Origin: an uncultured Eubacteriales bacterium
GTDB lineage: Bacteria; Bacillota; Clostridia; Saccharofermentanales; Fastidiosipilaceae
DNA length: 29,341 nt
Assembly: GCA_902373515.1 (NCBI GenBank)
Contig: CABKML010000020.1
Coordinates: 1-29,341 of the forward strand
Reading direction: 5' to 3'
The notes under the pieces were generated by a model. It saw only the letters and a list, made by a program, of their open reading frames with translations. It made no database searches and was not told the DNA's origin. Below, in pieces: positions 6,647 through 16,100 of this stretch (position 1 is its first letter; each line of letters opens with the position of its first letter). A program made the position numbers and the translations under genes.

Positions 6647-7831
6647 TCACTTTCTATTTATTTCTGCTAAAAAAGAAACGCACTTATTGATAGCTTTTGC
6701 CAAAATAAGAATATCATCAGGCTGATGCTCTTCGTTTATGGTAATACGTAAATGCCCTTGCGCAACAGTTTCGGTAAAACAGGCCGCTTTTTGCGCCGCA
6801 ACTTTACCGGCAGCTAAATTATGGCAGCTGGAAGCTGTTGAAACACTGATTCCTTCCCGTTCCAGAGAATGAAGTAATACCTCACCTCTGATATTCGGAA
6901 AACTGATAGCTACAATACCTGGATATTGGCGTAAGGCGGCAGCACCTTGAATACTGTATGACAAGGTCGAAATATTTTGCAAAAGTAAATCACGTAATTT
7001 TTGGATATATTCTCTCTTGGCGTTCAAGCGACTTATATTGCCGCTTTTCAGAGCCGCATCGGCCATAGCCCTGACTAAAGGCGGATTTTCTGTACCCGAA
7101 CGCATATTATTCTGTTGACCGCCGCCGACAATAAAAGGCTTGAAATATTTAGGTTCTTTAATATACAGTAGACCGCAACCTTTAGGCGCACCGATTTTAT
7201 GGCCGCCCATACTGACATAATCAACGGCAGTTTGCACGAAATCCCAGGCAATTTTGCCCCAACCCTGAACGTTATCGACATGCCACAAAGCTTTAGGCGC
7301 ATATTTTTTTAATAGCCGAGAAATTAGCATTAAGTCGTTAATCGTCCCTGTTTCATTGGAAAGACTGACGTTGGAAAGGGCTAAAATTCGCTCTCCGTAC
7401 TGCTGCAACAGGTTCTCCAGACAATCTGTATCCAAAAGATAAGAGCTCGTCAAAGGAACATATATCAATTCCAATTGCAAATCATCGGCTAAACGTTTAG
7501 CTGCGGCAACTGTCGCTGCATGCTCACCTTGAGCAATTAACAGTATGTCCTGCTGCTTGCGTCGTCTCTTGGCAAAGTTGTAAAAAACAGTATTGATAGA
7601 TTCTGTAGCGCCGCTTGTAATTAACAATTGTCCGGGCGCGACATTAAAAGTAGAGGCAATATCGCGTAATGAGTCGGTAATCAATTTTTGCGCGACAATT
7701 CCGCTCTCATATACAGCTGCCGGATTAGCATAGTATTTTTGCAAGTTAGCACAATAAGTTTGCCAAATGTCAGGCGGAATCGGATGACTTGCTGTTGCAT
7801 CAAAATACAAATTAATTTTATTAATAGACAT
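6647..7831 (-). CDS. cysteine desulfurase (NifS/IscS-like), probable ThiI partner
   Basis: PLP-dependent enzyme that removes sulfur from cysteine and holds it as a persulfide. Visible are the substrate/PLP region HVDNVQGWGK (about 184-193), the PLP lysine in GGHKIGAPKG (K212), MRSGTENP, and the persulfide cysteine in STASSCHNLA (C336). Numbering is from the ATG at 7831 (394 aa); a GTG five codons upstream (7846) is an equally possible start, since neither has a strong ribosome site. It overlaps the end of rsgA by 11 bases and abuts thiI. This matches the B. subtilis NifZ-ThiI arrangement, in which the desulfurase is dedicated to tRNA thiolation. No IscU or SufU scaffold is nearby, which also argues against a general iron-sulfur role. 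Confidence 0.92.
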   Translation of the reverse strand: MSINKINLYFDATASHPIPPDIWQTYCANLQKYYANPAAVYESGIVAQKLITDSLRDIASTFNVAPGQLLITSGATESINTVFYNFAKRRRKQQDILLIAQGEHAATVAAAKRLADDLQLELIYVPLTSSYLLDTDCLENLLQQYGERILALSNVSLSNETGTINDLMLISRLLKKYAPKALWHVDNVQGWGKIAWDFVQTAVDYVSMGGHKIGAPKGCGLLYIKEPKYFKPFIVGGGQQNNMRSGTENPPLVRAMADAALKSGNISRLNAKREYIQKLRDLLLQNISTLSYSIQGAAALRQYPGIVAISFPNIRGEVLLHSLEREGISVSTASSCHNLAAGKVAAQKAACFTETVAQGHLRITINEEHQPDDILILAKAINKCVSFLAEINRK

Positions 7832-8732
7832 ACTTTTTTTCTTCACTCACTATATAATTGTAAAAATTGCAATAATTTTGCCAACGCTCCCGGATAAGAG
7901 GACTTTGACAGGCGGCTATTACTGCACATTTCGGTTCATGCGTATGACTGCAATTATTAAAATAACATCCTGCCGTAAATTCGGCCAAATCCGGATAAGC
8001 CAAAATAGCTTCCGCCGGCCGCAAGCGAAACTTAGCGATGTCCAAAGCGGAAAAACCGGGAGTATCAGCTAACCAAATTTTACCACAAGAGAAAAATTGG
8101 CTATGTCTTGTAGTCTGCTTACCTCTTTTTAATTTGCTGCTTAAAGATTGCGTAAGCATATATTCCGAGCCTAATAAAGTATTGAGCAGAGTTGATTTAC
8201 CCACTCCGCTAAGTCCGCTTAAAGCAACTTTGAGTTCTTTTTCCCGACACCAGGCAGTAATTGTATCCAATTGCTGCATTTTAGCGGAGATAATTGCCGT
8301 TTTGAATGCTTGATTAAAATAAGACGAAATATATGTGCTTCTTGCCTGTTCGGCATTATCCAAATCAACTTTAGACAATAACAAACGAATCTTAATCTGC
8401 TGCTGCAGTGCCTGACAAATAACCGCGTCCAATTGTAAAAAGTTAATTTCCGGTTCGAACAAACTTATTACCAACCACAACTCATCTATGTTGGCCAAAG
8501 GCGGGCGTAATAACATGTTTCTTCGCTGCCGGCAGGCCACAATTTGGGCAGCAGTTTCCGCCTGCGGTGTTAAGATATAGTCTATCTCATCACCGACGCA
8601 TAAGGGCGATTTATGATAACGCAAATTACCCTTGGCAGTTGCCGACAGTTCCCGGCCTTCAACTGTTATAACGGTAAATAGCCCGTTCAACACTTTAGCT
8701 ATAAAAGCTGTTTGTCTCTTTTCAGTCGTCAT
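7821..8732 (-). CDS. rsgA: RsgA 30S-assembly GTPase, 303 aa
   Basis: Ribosome-dependent, circularly permuted GTPase that checks late 30S subunit maturation. An N-terminal OB fold spans about 1-75, followed by the permuted G motifs: G4-like SKVD (120-123), then G1 GLSGVGKS (173-180), TRHSQFF (G2) and G3 DTPGF (223-227). A C-terminal zinc knuckle has C256, C261, H263 and C269 (C-x4-C-x-H-x5-C). The ATG at 8732 is chosen over a GTG two codons upstream (8738); no strong ribosome site is seen, and the start overlaps the kinase stop, so translational coupling is likely. The kinase-rsgA order is the usual one in Bacillota, where RsgA can be a substrate of the PASTA kinase. Confidence 0.95.
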   Translation of the reverse strand: MTTEKRQTAFIAKVLNGLFTVITVEGRELSATAKGNLRYHKSPLCVGDEIDYILTPQAETAAQIVACRQRRNMLLRPPLANIDELWLVISLFEPEINFLQLDAVICQALQQQIKIRLLLSKVDLDNAEQARSTYISSYFNQAFKTAIISAKMQQLDTITAWCREKELKVALSGLSGVGKSTLLNTLLGSEYMLTQSLSSKLKRGKQTTRHSQFFSCGKIWLADTPGFSALDIAKFRLRPAEAILAYPDLAEFTAGCYFNNCSHTHEPKCAVIAACQSPLIRERWQNYCNFYNYIVSEEKKYVY

Positions 8733-10518
8733 TATCACTTTGTTCTTGTTGATTTTTTATTGTATTAGCCAAATCCGCTTGGGAACAGGCATGGATATCA
8801 ACTTTAGTTCCGACATCTATTTTATCGCCGCCGATATATGCTTTATTATTACCGGCAGGAGCGACATAACTGACAACGGCGTTATCTACTGTCAAATTAT
8901 TATCGGCACTTTCCAATATTACTTCATTAATTTCCAAGCCCTGTGATTTCAACCATTCGCTTGTTTCTTTGGCACTTTTGCCTCGTTGAGGTTGAAATGT
9001 CACCTTATCGGAACCGGTAGAAATATAAAGAACAATTGTTTCATTTTTCTTTAAAACGCTGTCGGCAGCCGGACTTTGTTTAACAACATAACCCTTCTGG
9101 TAGTTTTCACTTTTAACTTCTTTAATCTCCACTGCCAGACCTTTTTGTTGCAGCTCCCGTTTTACTTCATCTCCCATTAAACCGACATAATTGCCAATTT
9201 TGGTTAAATCATTGCCTTTACTTACGGTTAATACCAGCTTTTGTAAACCATTTGGGAAAAAACGGCTGTTGGGACTGATATTCTGCTTAATAACAATATC
9301 TTTGTCATATTTATCGGAATAAACATATTCAATCTCCGGCGTAATTCCAGCTTCCCGCAGCGCTTTCTCGGATTCAGTCAGCGTATGACCGATAAAATCG
9401 GCCAATTTAACCGGCGGTACCTGGTTGGAGCTCAATTCGGTACGGAAATCATCAATAAAACGATAACCCAACACACCGATGGCCGCTATTGCCGCTATTA
9501 ACAATATAATTATAAAACCTGTTTCCCGCCGTCTGGAAGAACGTCTCTTATTCATAGTCTCTTCCAAATAGCGTAATTTAGCCAACTTATCACCGGCGGT
9601 ATTTCCGGAATTAAGCTTTGTCCTCCCGGTATTAAGCTCAGTAAAGCTATTGTGTTTGCGAGCATCTTTAGCAATGCCGAAAACACCTTGAGGATTAATC
9701 ATAAAGGCATCAAGCTCACTGATTAAATCACGCGCACTGTTGTAGCGGGTATTAGGTGATTTATTCAGGCACTTCATTACGATATCGGACAAAGGTTGCG
9801 GCACCAGAGGTTCTATAGAAATAGGCGGTGCCGGTTGCTCATTAATATGTTTCAAGGCTACCGTCACGGACGTATCGGCATCAAAAGGCAAAGAACCTGT
9901 TAAAGTTTCGTACATTAAGACACCGAGAGAATAAATATCGCTTCTTTCCGAAACAATTCCGCCCTGAGCTTGTTCCGGCGAAAAATAGTGAACCGAACCT
10001 AAAGTTCCCGATCCCCCGGCTACCGTATTCTGATTGTTGGCTCGGGCAATACCGAAATCGGTAACGTAAGCTTTCAACTGCTTATTAATAATAATATTCT
10101 GAGGTTTAATATCGCGATGAATAACGCCGCCGGCATGAGCACTTTCCAAAGCCATGGCAATCTGAACAAAAATCGGCACAGCGACACGCCAATCAAGCCG
10201 ATGATAATGCAGAATCATCTCTTTCAGCGTCACCCCGTCAACATATTCCTGGACCATATAGCGCATACCGTGGTCTTCACCCACACCCAGAACTTTAACA
10301 ATATTATCATGGGATAAACTGGAAGCGGCCCGTGCCTCGGTATCGAAACGCCGCAAAAATTCCCGATCATCGTTAAATTCCGGTTTCAGCATTTTAACAG
10401 CTACGAATTGACCGTTTTTCAAATCCTGGGCCAAATACACCTGAGCCATACCACCTGAACCTAAAAGTTTACAGATGCTATAACGATCATTCAAAACGGT
10501 ACCGTTCAAAATAGGCAT
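8722..10518 (-). CDS. prkC: PASTA-domain Ser/Thr protein kinase (PrkC/StkP type), 598 aa
   Basis: Membrane-anchored Hanks-type kinase that senses muropeptides or lipid II and phosphorylates proteins of division, cell wall and translation. The kinase domain has the glycine loop GSGGMA (20-25), K42 in VAVKML, HRDIKPQN (catalytic D136), DFG at 154-156 and an activation loop with several T/S. The cytoplasmic linker is basic. One membrane helix spans about 334-354. Outside are three PASTA-like repeats (about 368-434, 435-502, 503-580); the third is less regular and longer. GAGGAG lies 5 bases before the ATG. It is 43 bases downstream of its phosphatase and overlaps rsgA. The length is typical of clostridial or streptococcal homologues. 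Confidence 0.96.
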   Translation of the reverse strand: MPILNGTVLNDRYSICKLLGSGGMAQVYLAQDLKNGQFVAVKMLKPEFNDDREFLRRFDTEARAASSLSHDNIVKVLGVGEDHGMRYMVQEYVDGVTLKEMILHYHRLDWRVAVPIFVQIAMALESAHAGGVIHRDIKPQNIIINKQLKAYVTDFGIARANNQNTVAGGSGTLGSVHYFSPEQAQGGIVSERSDIYSLGVLMYETLTGSLPFDADTSVTVALKHINEQPAPPISIEPLVPQPLSDIVMKCLNKSPNTRYNSARDLISELDAFMINPQGVFGIAKDARKHNSFTELNTGRTKLNSGNTAGDKLAKLRYLEETMNKRRSSRRRETGFIIILLIAAIAAIGVLGYRFIDDFRTELSSNQVPPVKLADFIGHTLTESEKALREAGITPEIEYVYSDKYDKDIVIKQNISPNSRFFPNGLQKLVLTVSKGNDLTKIGNYVGLMGDEVKRELQQKGLAVEIKEVKSENYQKGYVVKQSPAADSVLKKNETIVLYISTGSDKVTFQPQRGKSAKETSEWLKSQGLEINEVILESADNNLTVDNAVVSYVAPAGNNKAYIGGDKIDVGTKVDIHACSQADLANTIKNQQEQSDNDD

Positions 10519-10561
10519 GTTGTCTCCTCATTTTCATTTCTTGTCTAGTTATTATAAATCT

Positions 10562-11305
10562 TCAGCCGACAGACAGGCAAATAGCCGTTGCATTATCCCG
10601 ACTAAGTTCTTCCGCCTCGCTTAATAATCTTTTAGTACATATCTCTGCTGTTTTACCTTGCAAAAAGCACATTTCCATTTGTTCTTTACTCAGATATCCG
10701 TGGATACCGTCGCTGCAAAGTAAAAGCTTATCATTACTTTGTAAGTATAACGAAAAAATATCGGGATTAATATAGTTGGCCGTCCCGACAGCTTTTGTCA
10801 ACATATTTCTACCCGGATGAGTCAAGTACTCCTTATAAGTAATTTTGCCGCTATCAAGTAATTTTTGCGCATAATTATGGTCAACAGTCAATTGCTGCAG
10901 CTGATTTTTATGCCAGCAATAAGCTCTACTGTCTCCGATATTGGCAATTAAAGTTTCACCGTCATCACCGACTAAAGCTGTCAACAAAGTTGAACCCATA
11001 TTATGTAAGGATTCTTCTGTCAAAGCTTTTTGGAAAACTTGCATATTAGCCTGATTGAAAGCATTTATCAGACAAGCTCTGTCCGCACGAAAATCCGGAT
11101 TCTTCGGCAAATTTTTCGTCAAATAATCCTGAACGCTGTCAACCGCCAGATTACCGGCAATTTCTCCTCCCTGCTCGCCGCCCATGCCGTCAGCCAAACA
11201 CAAAACATAAGTTTTACGTTCCTCCAGGTAAAAGCAACGATAAAAGTCCTCATTATCAGTTCGATATTTACCGCATATGCTGTCAGCAAATAACCAAAAA
11301 TTCAT
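10562..11305 (-). CDS. prpC: PP2C-type Ser/Thr phosphatase (PrpC/Stp), 247 aa
   Basis: Metal-dependent phosphatase that reverses PASTA-kinase phosphorylation. PP2C motifs appear in order: RTDNED (about 15-20, metal Asp), LADGMGG (38-43), IGDSRAY, LCSDGIHGYLS and SRDNATAICL near the C-terminus. It is soluble, with no membrane segment. The ATG overlaps the rlmN stop by four bases (ATGA), and AAAGGAT lies upstream, so translation is probably coupled. The phosphatase-kinase pair is the standard Bacillota arrangement. Confidence 0.95.
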   Translation of the reverse strand: MNFWLFADSICGKYRTDNEDFYRCFYLEERKTYVLCLADGMGGEQGGEIAGNLAVDSVQDYLTKNLPKNPDFRADRACLINAFNQANMQVFQKALTEESLHNMGSTLLTALVGDDGETLIANIGDSRAYCWHKNQLQQLTVDHNYAQKLLDSGKITYKEYLTHPGRNMLTKAVGTANYINPDIFSLYLQSNDKLLLCSDGIHGYLSKEQMEMCFLQGKTAEICTKRLLSEAEELSRDNATAICLSVG

Positions 11306-12429
11306 ATTTTCATCCTTTCAGACGAGACAACGCAATTATCTTTCCGAACATCGGATTGTAATTTTTGGCGCCTTAATTGACCACAAGCGGCAAATATGTC
11401 CTGTCCTTTCTTCTGCCTTACAGTTACTTCTATTTTCCGCTTAAGCAAAATCTGCTTGAATTTTTCAACAGTTTCGGCAGAAGGCGGAACAAAATCAGTC
11501 CCCGGAACAGGATTTACCGGAATTAAGTTAACATGACTGACTATGCCTTTAATATAATCCGCCAGATAATTAGCATCCTCAATACTATCATTGAAGCCTT
11601 TAAATAAAGCATATTCGAAACTCAGGCGTCTACCGCTTAATTTCTGATACGTTATACAAGCCTGTTTCAAGGTACGCAAATCAAAGGTTTTAGCAATCGG
11701 CATAATACTTTCACGTTTGGCTTGTAAAGCTGAATGCAGTGAAATAGCCAAAGTTATCGGCAGTTTTTCCTCGGCCAACTTGTATATTGCCGGTACCAAA
11801 CCGCAAGTTGAAACAGTTACATGCCTTAAGCTTATATTTAAGCCCTCTTTTGCATTCAACATGCGTAAAAACCGCAATAACTCCTGCAAATTTTCTAAAG
11901 GCTCACCAATTCCCATAACAACAACATGGTCAATTCTTATTTCTCCCAAATCGCGCTGGATACGGTATATTTGCCCCATCATTTCGCCGGCGCTGAGATT
12001 ACGTCCGTACTTAATCAAAGTTGAGGCACAAAAAGCACAGCCCATACGACAGCCCGCCTGTGAACTTATGCAAACTGAATTTGATCTTTTGTAGGGCATA
12101 TACACAGCTTCAATAATATTGCCGTCAGACATTTGGAAAAGATATTTCCGACTGCCGTCAATTTGCGAAACTTTAACCATCAATTGCTTCGGATAATCTA
12201 AAGTATAATCTTTCGCCAAAGCAGCTGTTAACTGTTTCGGGATATTCAACATCTCGGCAAAACTGACAACACCCTTATTCAACCAAGATTGAATTTGTTG
12301 CGCCCGAAATTTACCGGCACCGCATTTACAAACGCAGTCCTGTAATTCGGCATAATTCAGATCATATAAAAGTCTATGTTGCGCCTGAACTTTATCCAAG
12401 GCCGCCTGCATGCTGTAATTATCGGGCAT
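11302..12429 (-). CDS. rlmN: RlmN dual-specificity 23S rRNA/tRNA adenine-C2 methyltransferase, 375 aa
   Basis: Radical-SAM enzyme that methylates C2 of A2503 in 23S rRNA and A37 in some tRNAs. The radical-SAM cluster motif CRMGCAFC gives C127, C131 and C134. The methyl-carrying cysteine in DIFAACGQLR is C349. Numbering is from the ATG at 12429; another ATG two codons upstream (12435) sits only 2 bases from AAAGAG and is less likely. There is a C-terminal extension of about 20 polar residues after the usual end. It lies 14 bases downstream of fmt and overlaps the phosphatase start by ATGA. In B. subtilis rsmB lies between fmt and rlmN; it is absent here. Confidence 0.95.
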   Translation of the reverse strand: MPDNYSMQAALDKVQAQHRLLYDLNYAELQDCVCKCGAGKFRAQQIQSWLNKGVVSFAEMLNIPKQLTAALAKDYTLDYPKQLMVKVSQIDGSRKYLFQMSDGNIIEAVYMPYKRSNSVCISSQAGCRMGCAFCASTLIKYGRNLSAGEMMGQIYRIQRDLGEIRIDHVVVMGIGEPLENLQELLRFLRMLNAKEGLNISLRHVTVSTCGLVPAIYKLAEEKLPITLAISLHSALQAKRESIMPIAKTFDLRTLKQACITYQKLSGRRLSFEYALFKGFNDSIEDANYLADYIKGIVSHVNLIPVNPVPGTDFVPPSAETVEKFKQILLKRKIEVTVRQKKGQDIFAACGQLRRQKLQSDVRKDNCVVSSERMKI

Positions 12430-12443
12430 AAACATTTCTCTTT

Positions 12444-13439
12444 CTAATTAAATTGTGACAAGAGAGGAAAATTATGAGCAATTTCCCCGGCAGCCAATCT
12501 TTTACCGCCGGCAAACTGAATTTCCTGTAATTCCATGAAACCGTCGGCACAAGCTACCAACAGACAGCCTTTATTCAGTACAACTTTACCGTCAGGTTGA
12601 GTATTAGCGCTCTTAATTTTTTGCAAACTATCATTTAATATTTGTTGTTGATGCGGTGTCAAATCGGAGATTTGCGGTAACGCAGCACTGTATATTTTCA
12701 TCGTTTTACCGCCGTAATCGGTAAAAGTATCAGGCCAAGGATAAAAAGCTCTTATTTTGTTGTACAGATTAAGCGCCGGCTCATGCCAATTAAGCAGTCC
12801 GTCTTCTCTTTGTAAAAGGTGGCAATAAGTGACTGAATTTTCATCCTGTTCCACGCCTTGCACCTGATTGGCAAAATAAGCGTCTAAAAATTTTACAATA
12901 TTCCGTGCCGCTAAGTTTGCCAGTGAAGCTTCCAAATCTTTATATGTCATATCAGGGCCTATTGTTTGCCGATATTGAGCATAGATGCAACCGGCATCCA
13001 TAGCCTTAACCATCTTAATTATAGATACTCCCGTTTCCTGCTTTCCTTGCAGAATAGCTGTCTGAATCGGGCTGGCGCCGCGCAGTTCCGGCAATAAACT
13101 TCCGTGAATATTGATCGCACCGAATTTGGGTAAATCCAATACGGAAGAAGGCAAAATTTTACCGTAAGCCGCCGTAACAATTAAATCTAAATCCAAATCT
13201 CGTAATGTCTGCACATTGGCCAAGTCTTTGAATGTTGTAAATTGTAAACAGGGTATGGAATGCTCCAAAGCCGTAACTTTGGCAGGTGGCATATGCAAGT
13301 CCCGCTTACGACCGATTACCGTATCCGGCTGAGTAACTAAAGCTAAAGGACGATAATAGTCACAGGCAATCAGCTCTTTCAAAATAGGGACAGCAAAATC
13401 AGCCGTACCCATGAAACAAATTCTTTTATAATCACCCAT
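12444..13439 (-). CDS. fmt: Methionyl-tRNA formyltransferase, 331 aa
   Basis: Transfers a formyl group from 10-formyl-THF to initiator Met-tRNA. The formyltransferase core has FMGTADFAVP (9-18), NIHGSLLP (110-117, with N110 and H112), RGASPIQ and D148 (KAMDAG). The C-terminal tRNA-binding domain begins around residue 205. The start is taken as the ATG at 13439: AAGG lies about 8 bases upstream, and an ATG two codons earlier (13445) would be only 2 bases from it. An upstream in-frame extension lies inside def and has no ribosome site. The gene is 10 bases after def, its functional partner in the formyl-Met cycle. Confidence 0.96.
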   Translation of the reverse strand: MGDYKRICFMGTADFAVPILKELIACDYYRPLALVTQPDTVIGRKRDLHMPPAKVTALEHSIPCLQFTTFKDLANVQTLRDLDLDLIVTAAYGKILPSSVLDLPKFGAINIHGSLLPELRGASPIQTAILQGKQETGVSIIKMVKAMDAGCIYAQYRQTIGPDMTYKDLEASLANLAARNIVKFLDAYFANQVQGVEQDENSVTYCHLLQREDGLLNWHEPALNLYNKIRAFYPWPDTFTDYGGKTMKIYSAALPQISDLTPHQQQILNDSLQKIKSANTQPDGKVVLNKGCLLVACADGFMELQEIQFAGGKRLAAGEIAHNFPLLSQFN

Positions 13440-13449
13440 AAACATAACC

Positions 13450-13920
13450 TTACTTATCGCGATACATGGTACCGGGAATAACATGATCTTTATACAGCTC
13501 ACCGTTAAGATGCCCGGTTTCATGCATCAGACAGACACCGTACATCCCGGTTTCCGTTACTTCAAAATAATTACCTTCTCTATCCTGTGCTCGACAGGTA
13601 ACATAGAGCGGCCTTTTAACCTCTCCCCACCATTTGGGGACACTTAAACATCCTTCAGTGTTAATCTGTTCGCCTTCAGTTTTAGTAATTTCAGGGTTAA
13701 TATAAACTTTTAACCCCCGTTCATCCTGAAAATCAATAATAAATATACGTTTCAGCATACCTACCTGATTGGCAGCTAAACCTACACCGTTGGAAGTTGC
13801 TTTCAACGTATCAATCATATCATCAATTAAAGCTTGAGTTTTAGGACCGAAATCGTTAACCGGCCGACAGACTTTGCGTAAACGCTCATCACCCTCATGA
13901 ATTATTTCTCTAAGTGCCAT
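13450..13920 (-). CDS. def: Peptide deformylase, 156 aa
   Basis: Metalloenzyme that removes the N-formyl group from nascent proteins. Motif 1 is GVGLAANQVG (45-54, Q52), motif 2 EGCLSVP (C91 metal ligand), and motif 3 HETGHLNG (H133, E134, H137). Motif 3 is unusual: most deformylases have HExDH, and here the Asp is Gly. The ATG at 13920 follows CGAGG at good spacing; the longer frame to 13953 is not supported by a ribosome site. An extended -10 element lies about 35 bases upstream, so def may be an internal transcription start within the array. Confidence 0.95.
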   Translation of the reverse strand: MALREIIHEGDERLRKVCRPVNDFGPKTQALIDDMIDTLKATSNGVGLAANQVGMLKRIFIIDFQDERGLKVYINPEITKTEGEQINTEGCLSVPKWWGEVKRPLYVTCRAQDREGNYFEVTETGMYGVCLMHETGHLNGELYKDHVIPGTMYRDK

Positions 13921-13954
13921 AAAAACCTCGAATGCAATAAAATAAACTCCCATA

Positions 13955-13963
13955 ATTATAGCA
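13955..13963 (-). promoter_or_regulatory. extended -10 promoter element upstream of def
   Basis: On the minus strand TGCTATAAT (a TGnTATAAT extended -10) lies in the 65-base gap between priA and def, one of the longest gaps inside the array. No good -35 box is seen, which extended -10 promoters tolerate. It would let def-fmt-rlmN and later genes be transcribed apart from polC-priA. Inferred from sequence only. Confidence 0.45.
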
Positions 13964-13985
13964 TAGGCATACAGAGGAGAATTAA

Positions 13986-16088
13986 TTATGCTTCTAAAAA
14001 CAAGCTGAAATTACAAGTAAACGGTAAAGAGATTTGTAAAAGCAACTTAAACAGATAACTTATAGCTGCTTCATCATTGGCCGTAATATTAAGAAAAATC
14101 CGATACTCATTATCCACTTTGCGCAATAAATCATCAGAAAAAGGCCATAAAATTAATTGCAGTTCCGGCTTGTGTTGTTTGATACCGGCAATTAAAGCCG
14201 TCAGTTCGGCATTAATCCGTTGCAACAACGTCCTGATTGCCGATAAGTCGTATCTGCAGTTGATGCTTATTTTGAATTGCCCGAAATATAAAAACGGCGG
14301 ATAACCTAAACGTCGGCGCCAGACAAGTTGATCCTGATAAAATTGCTGATAATCATTCCTGATCGCCGCCTGCAGACATCTTTCCTGCGGGGCAAAAGTT
14401 TGCAGCAAAACTTGACAATTTTGTCCTTGTCTGCCTGCCCGGCCCGCCGCCTGACAAATTAATTGAAAGCAACGTTCTTCCGCTTTATATCCCGGCATAC
14501 TTAATAAACTGTCAATACACAAAAGACAAACAAGACCGACATTGCTGAAATCGTGGCCTTTAGCTATCATCTGTGTGCCGACAAGAATTTGACATCTGCC
14601 TTGGCGAAAATCCTGCAACACTTTAGTCGCCGCCTGTTTTTTACTGCTAACATCCTGATCCAACCGGGCAACATTGACTTGAGGGAACAAATTACGCACA
14701 TATTGCTCCACCATCTCAGTCCCGAAACCATAGTTAATTAAAGCTTTTTCCCCGCAAAAAGCACATTTTTCCGGTAAGTTTTGGCGATAACCGCAATAAT
14801 GACACAATAATTTTCGACAATCCAGATGATAAACCAAACGAAAATCACAATGCGGGCAAAGTATTGCCTGACCGCATTTTCGGCACAAAGTGCTGGTATT
14901 ATAACCGCGGCGATTAAGTACCAGCAAAACCTGTTGTTGCAGATTTAAACAATTACTGATCGTTTTGACAGTTCGTTTAGCCAATATCAATTTGTCCGTT
15001 TTAACCGTTTCATTCCTCAAATCAACAATATCAATAGCAGGAGGTAAGGTGTGTGTTACTCTTTGCGTTAATGTCAGCAATACGCTCCTGCCCTCTGTCG
15101 TACGATAATAGCTGTTAACAGACGGCGTTGCGCTGGCAAGTAACAAAAAAGCCTTTAGGTGTTGGCGCAACATTAATCTTGCAACGGTAATTGCATGATA
15201 ATGCGGGATTGTTTCCGATAAATAAGAGCTGTCATGTTCCTCATCAATTACAATAAGACCTATATTATCCAAATTGCTGAACAGCGCACTGCGTGTCCCG
15301 ATAAGAATTTTCAGTTTACCGTCGGCAATTGCCATTGCAGTCGATAATTTTTCTCCTTCGCTCATTTGACTATGCCAAATACCGCAAATTTCCGGGAAAC
15401 GCAAACTGAAAGCTTGAATCATCGGGTAACTGAGATTTATTTCCGGGACCAGAATCAGACAACAACGTCCGGCTGCCAGAACTTCTTTAGCCAAAGTTAA
15501 ATAAATTTCAGTTTTGCCGCTGCCGGTAACGCCATGCAATAAAAACTCACGTTTATTCGCTGCCAGAGAAAGTTGAAGCTTCTGCAATACCGCTTTTTGT
15601 TCTTCCGTCAACTGCGGAACTGCAGCCAACTTACTTCGCTCTACTTCTGTAAGGGTTTGTTGAATAAGCGCAATATAATTACGATATTTATTACCTGATT
15701 TTTTCGGCTGCTTGAGATTGTAAGGCGGCAAAGACAAAGATAAGGCATGAGCAAATGTACACTGATAACGTTGCGCCAATAAACGAGCCAATTCCACTTG
15801 CTTATCGCTGAGATAAGCCTGTTCATTATACCAAGCGGCTGCAAATTTCAGCTTTGCTTTGACAAAAGTTTGCGGCAGCGGACAAGTTCTTAAAATTAAA
15901 GCTGCCTGCAATTTATTATTTTTCCCCAGAGGAACCTGTACCAAACGATTACGGCAGAATTCCGGACTGAAAAGTTGCGTCTGATACCAAGTGCTTATTT
16001 CCTCCTGCATAGATTGAGGCAAAAGATAATAGAGATTTTGTTTAAATTTAGCCTGCAATATACAAACTTCAATCATCCAATCGTTCAT
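13986..16088 (-). CDS. priA: Primosomal replication-restart helicase PriA, 700 aa
   Basis: 3'-to-5' superfamily-2 helicase that recognises forked DNA and reloads the replicative helicase. An N-terminal DNA-binding part spans about 1-120. Walker A is GVTGSGKT (186-193, K192) and the DEAH-type box is DEEH (282-285). Zinc-binding cysteines are C402, C405, C411, C414, C429, C432, C442 and C445, with an extra C424. Helicase C-terminal motifs include GTQMIAKGHDF and QAAGRAGRQG. The length is slightly short of B. subtilis PriA. ATG at 16088, with GAGG five bases upstream. It starts 12 bases after polC, joining two replication genes that lie in different clusters in B. subtilis. Confidence 0.96.
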   Translation of the reverse strand: MNDWMIEVCILQAKFKQNLYYLLPQSMQEEISTWYQTQLFSPEFCRNRLVQVPLGKNNKLQAALILRTCPLPQTFVKAKLKFAAAWYNEQAYLSDKQVELARLLAQRYQCTFAHALSLSLPPYNLKQPKKSGNKYRNYIALIQQTLTEVERSKLAAVPQLTEEQKAVLQKLQLSLAANKREFLLHGVTGSGKTEIYLTLAKEVLAAGRCCLILVPEINLSYPMIQAFSLRFPEICGIWHSQMSEGEKLSTAMAIADGKLKILIGTRSALFSNLDNIGLIVIDEEHDSSYLSETIPHYHAITVARLMLRQHLKAFLLLASATPSVNSYYRTTEGRSVLLTLTQRVTHTLPPAIDIVDLRNETVKTDKLILAKRTVKTISNCLNLQQQVLLVLNRRGYNTSTLCRKCGQAILCPHCDFRLVYHLDCRKLLCHYCGYRQNLPEKCAFCGEKALINYGFGTEMVEQYVRNLFPQVNVARLDQDVSSKKQAATKVLQDFRQGRCQILVGTQMIAKGHDFSNVGLVCLLCIDSLLSMPGYKAEERCFQLICQAAGRAGRQGQNCQVLLQTFAPQERCLQAAIRNDYQQFYQDQLVWRRRLGYPPFLYFGQFKISINCRYDLSAIRTLLQRINAELTALIAGIKQHKPELQLILWPFSDDLLRKVDNEYRIFLNITANDEAAISYLFKLLLQISLPFTCNFSLFLEA

Positions 16089-16100
16089 TTCAGCCTCATA

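Noticed and set aside
7075..7302. Alternative minus-strand frame inside the desulfurase gene
   Set aside because: It is a shifted frame of a conserved gene with no support.
13440..13523. Upstream extension of fmt inside def
   Set aside because: It overlaps coding sequence of def, has no ribosome site, and precedes the conserved start of formyltransferases.
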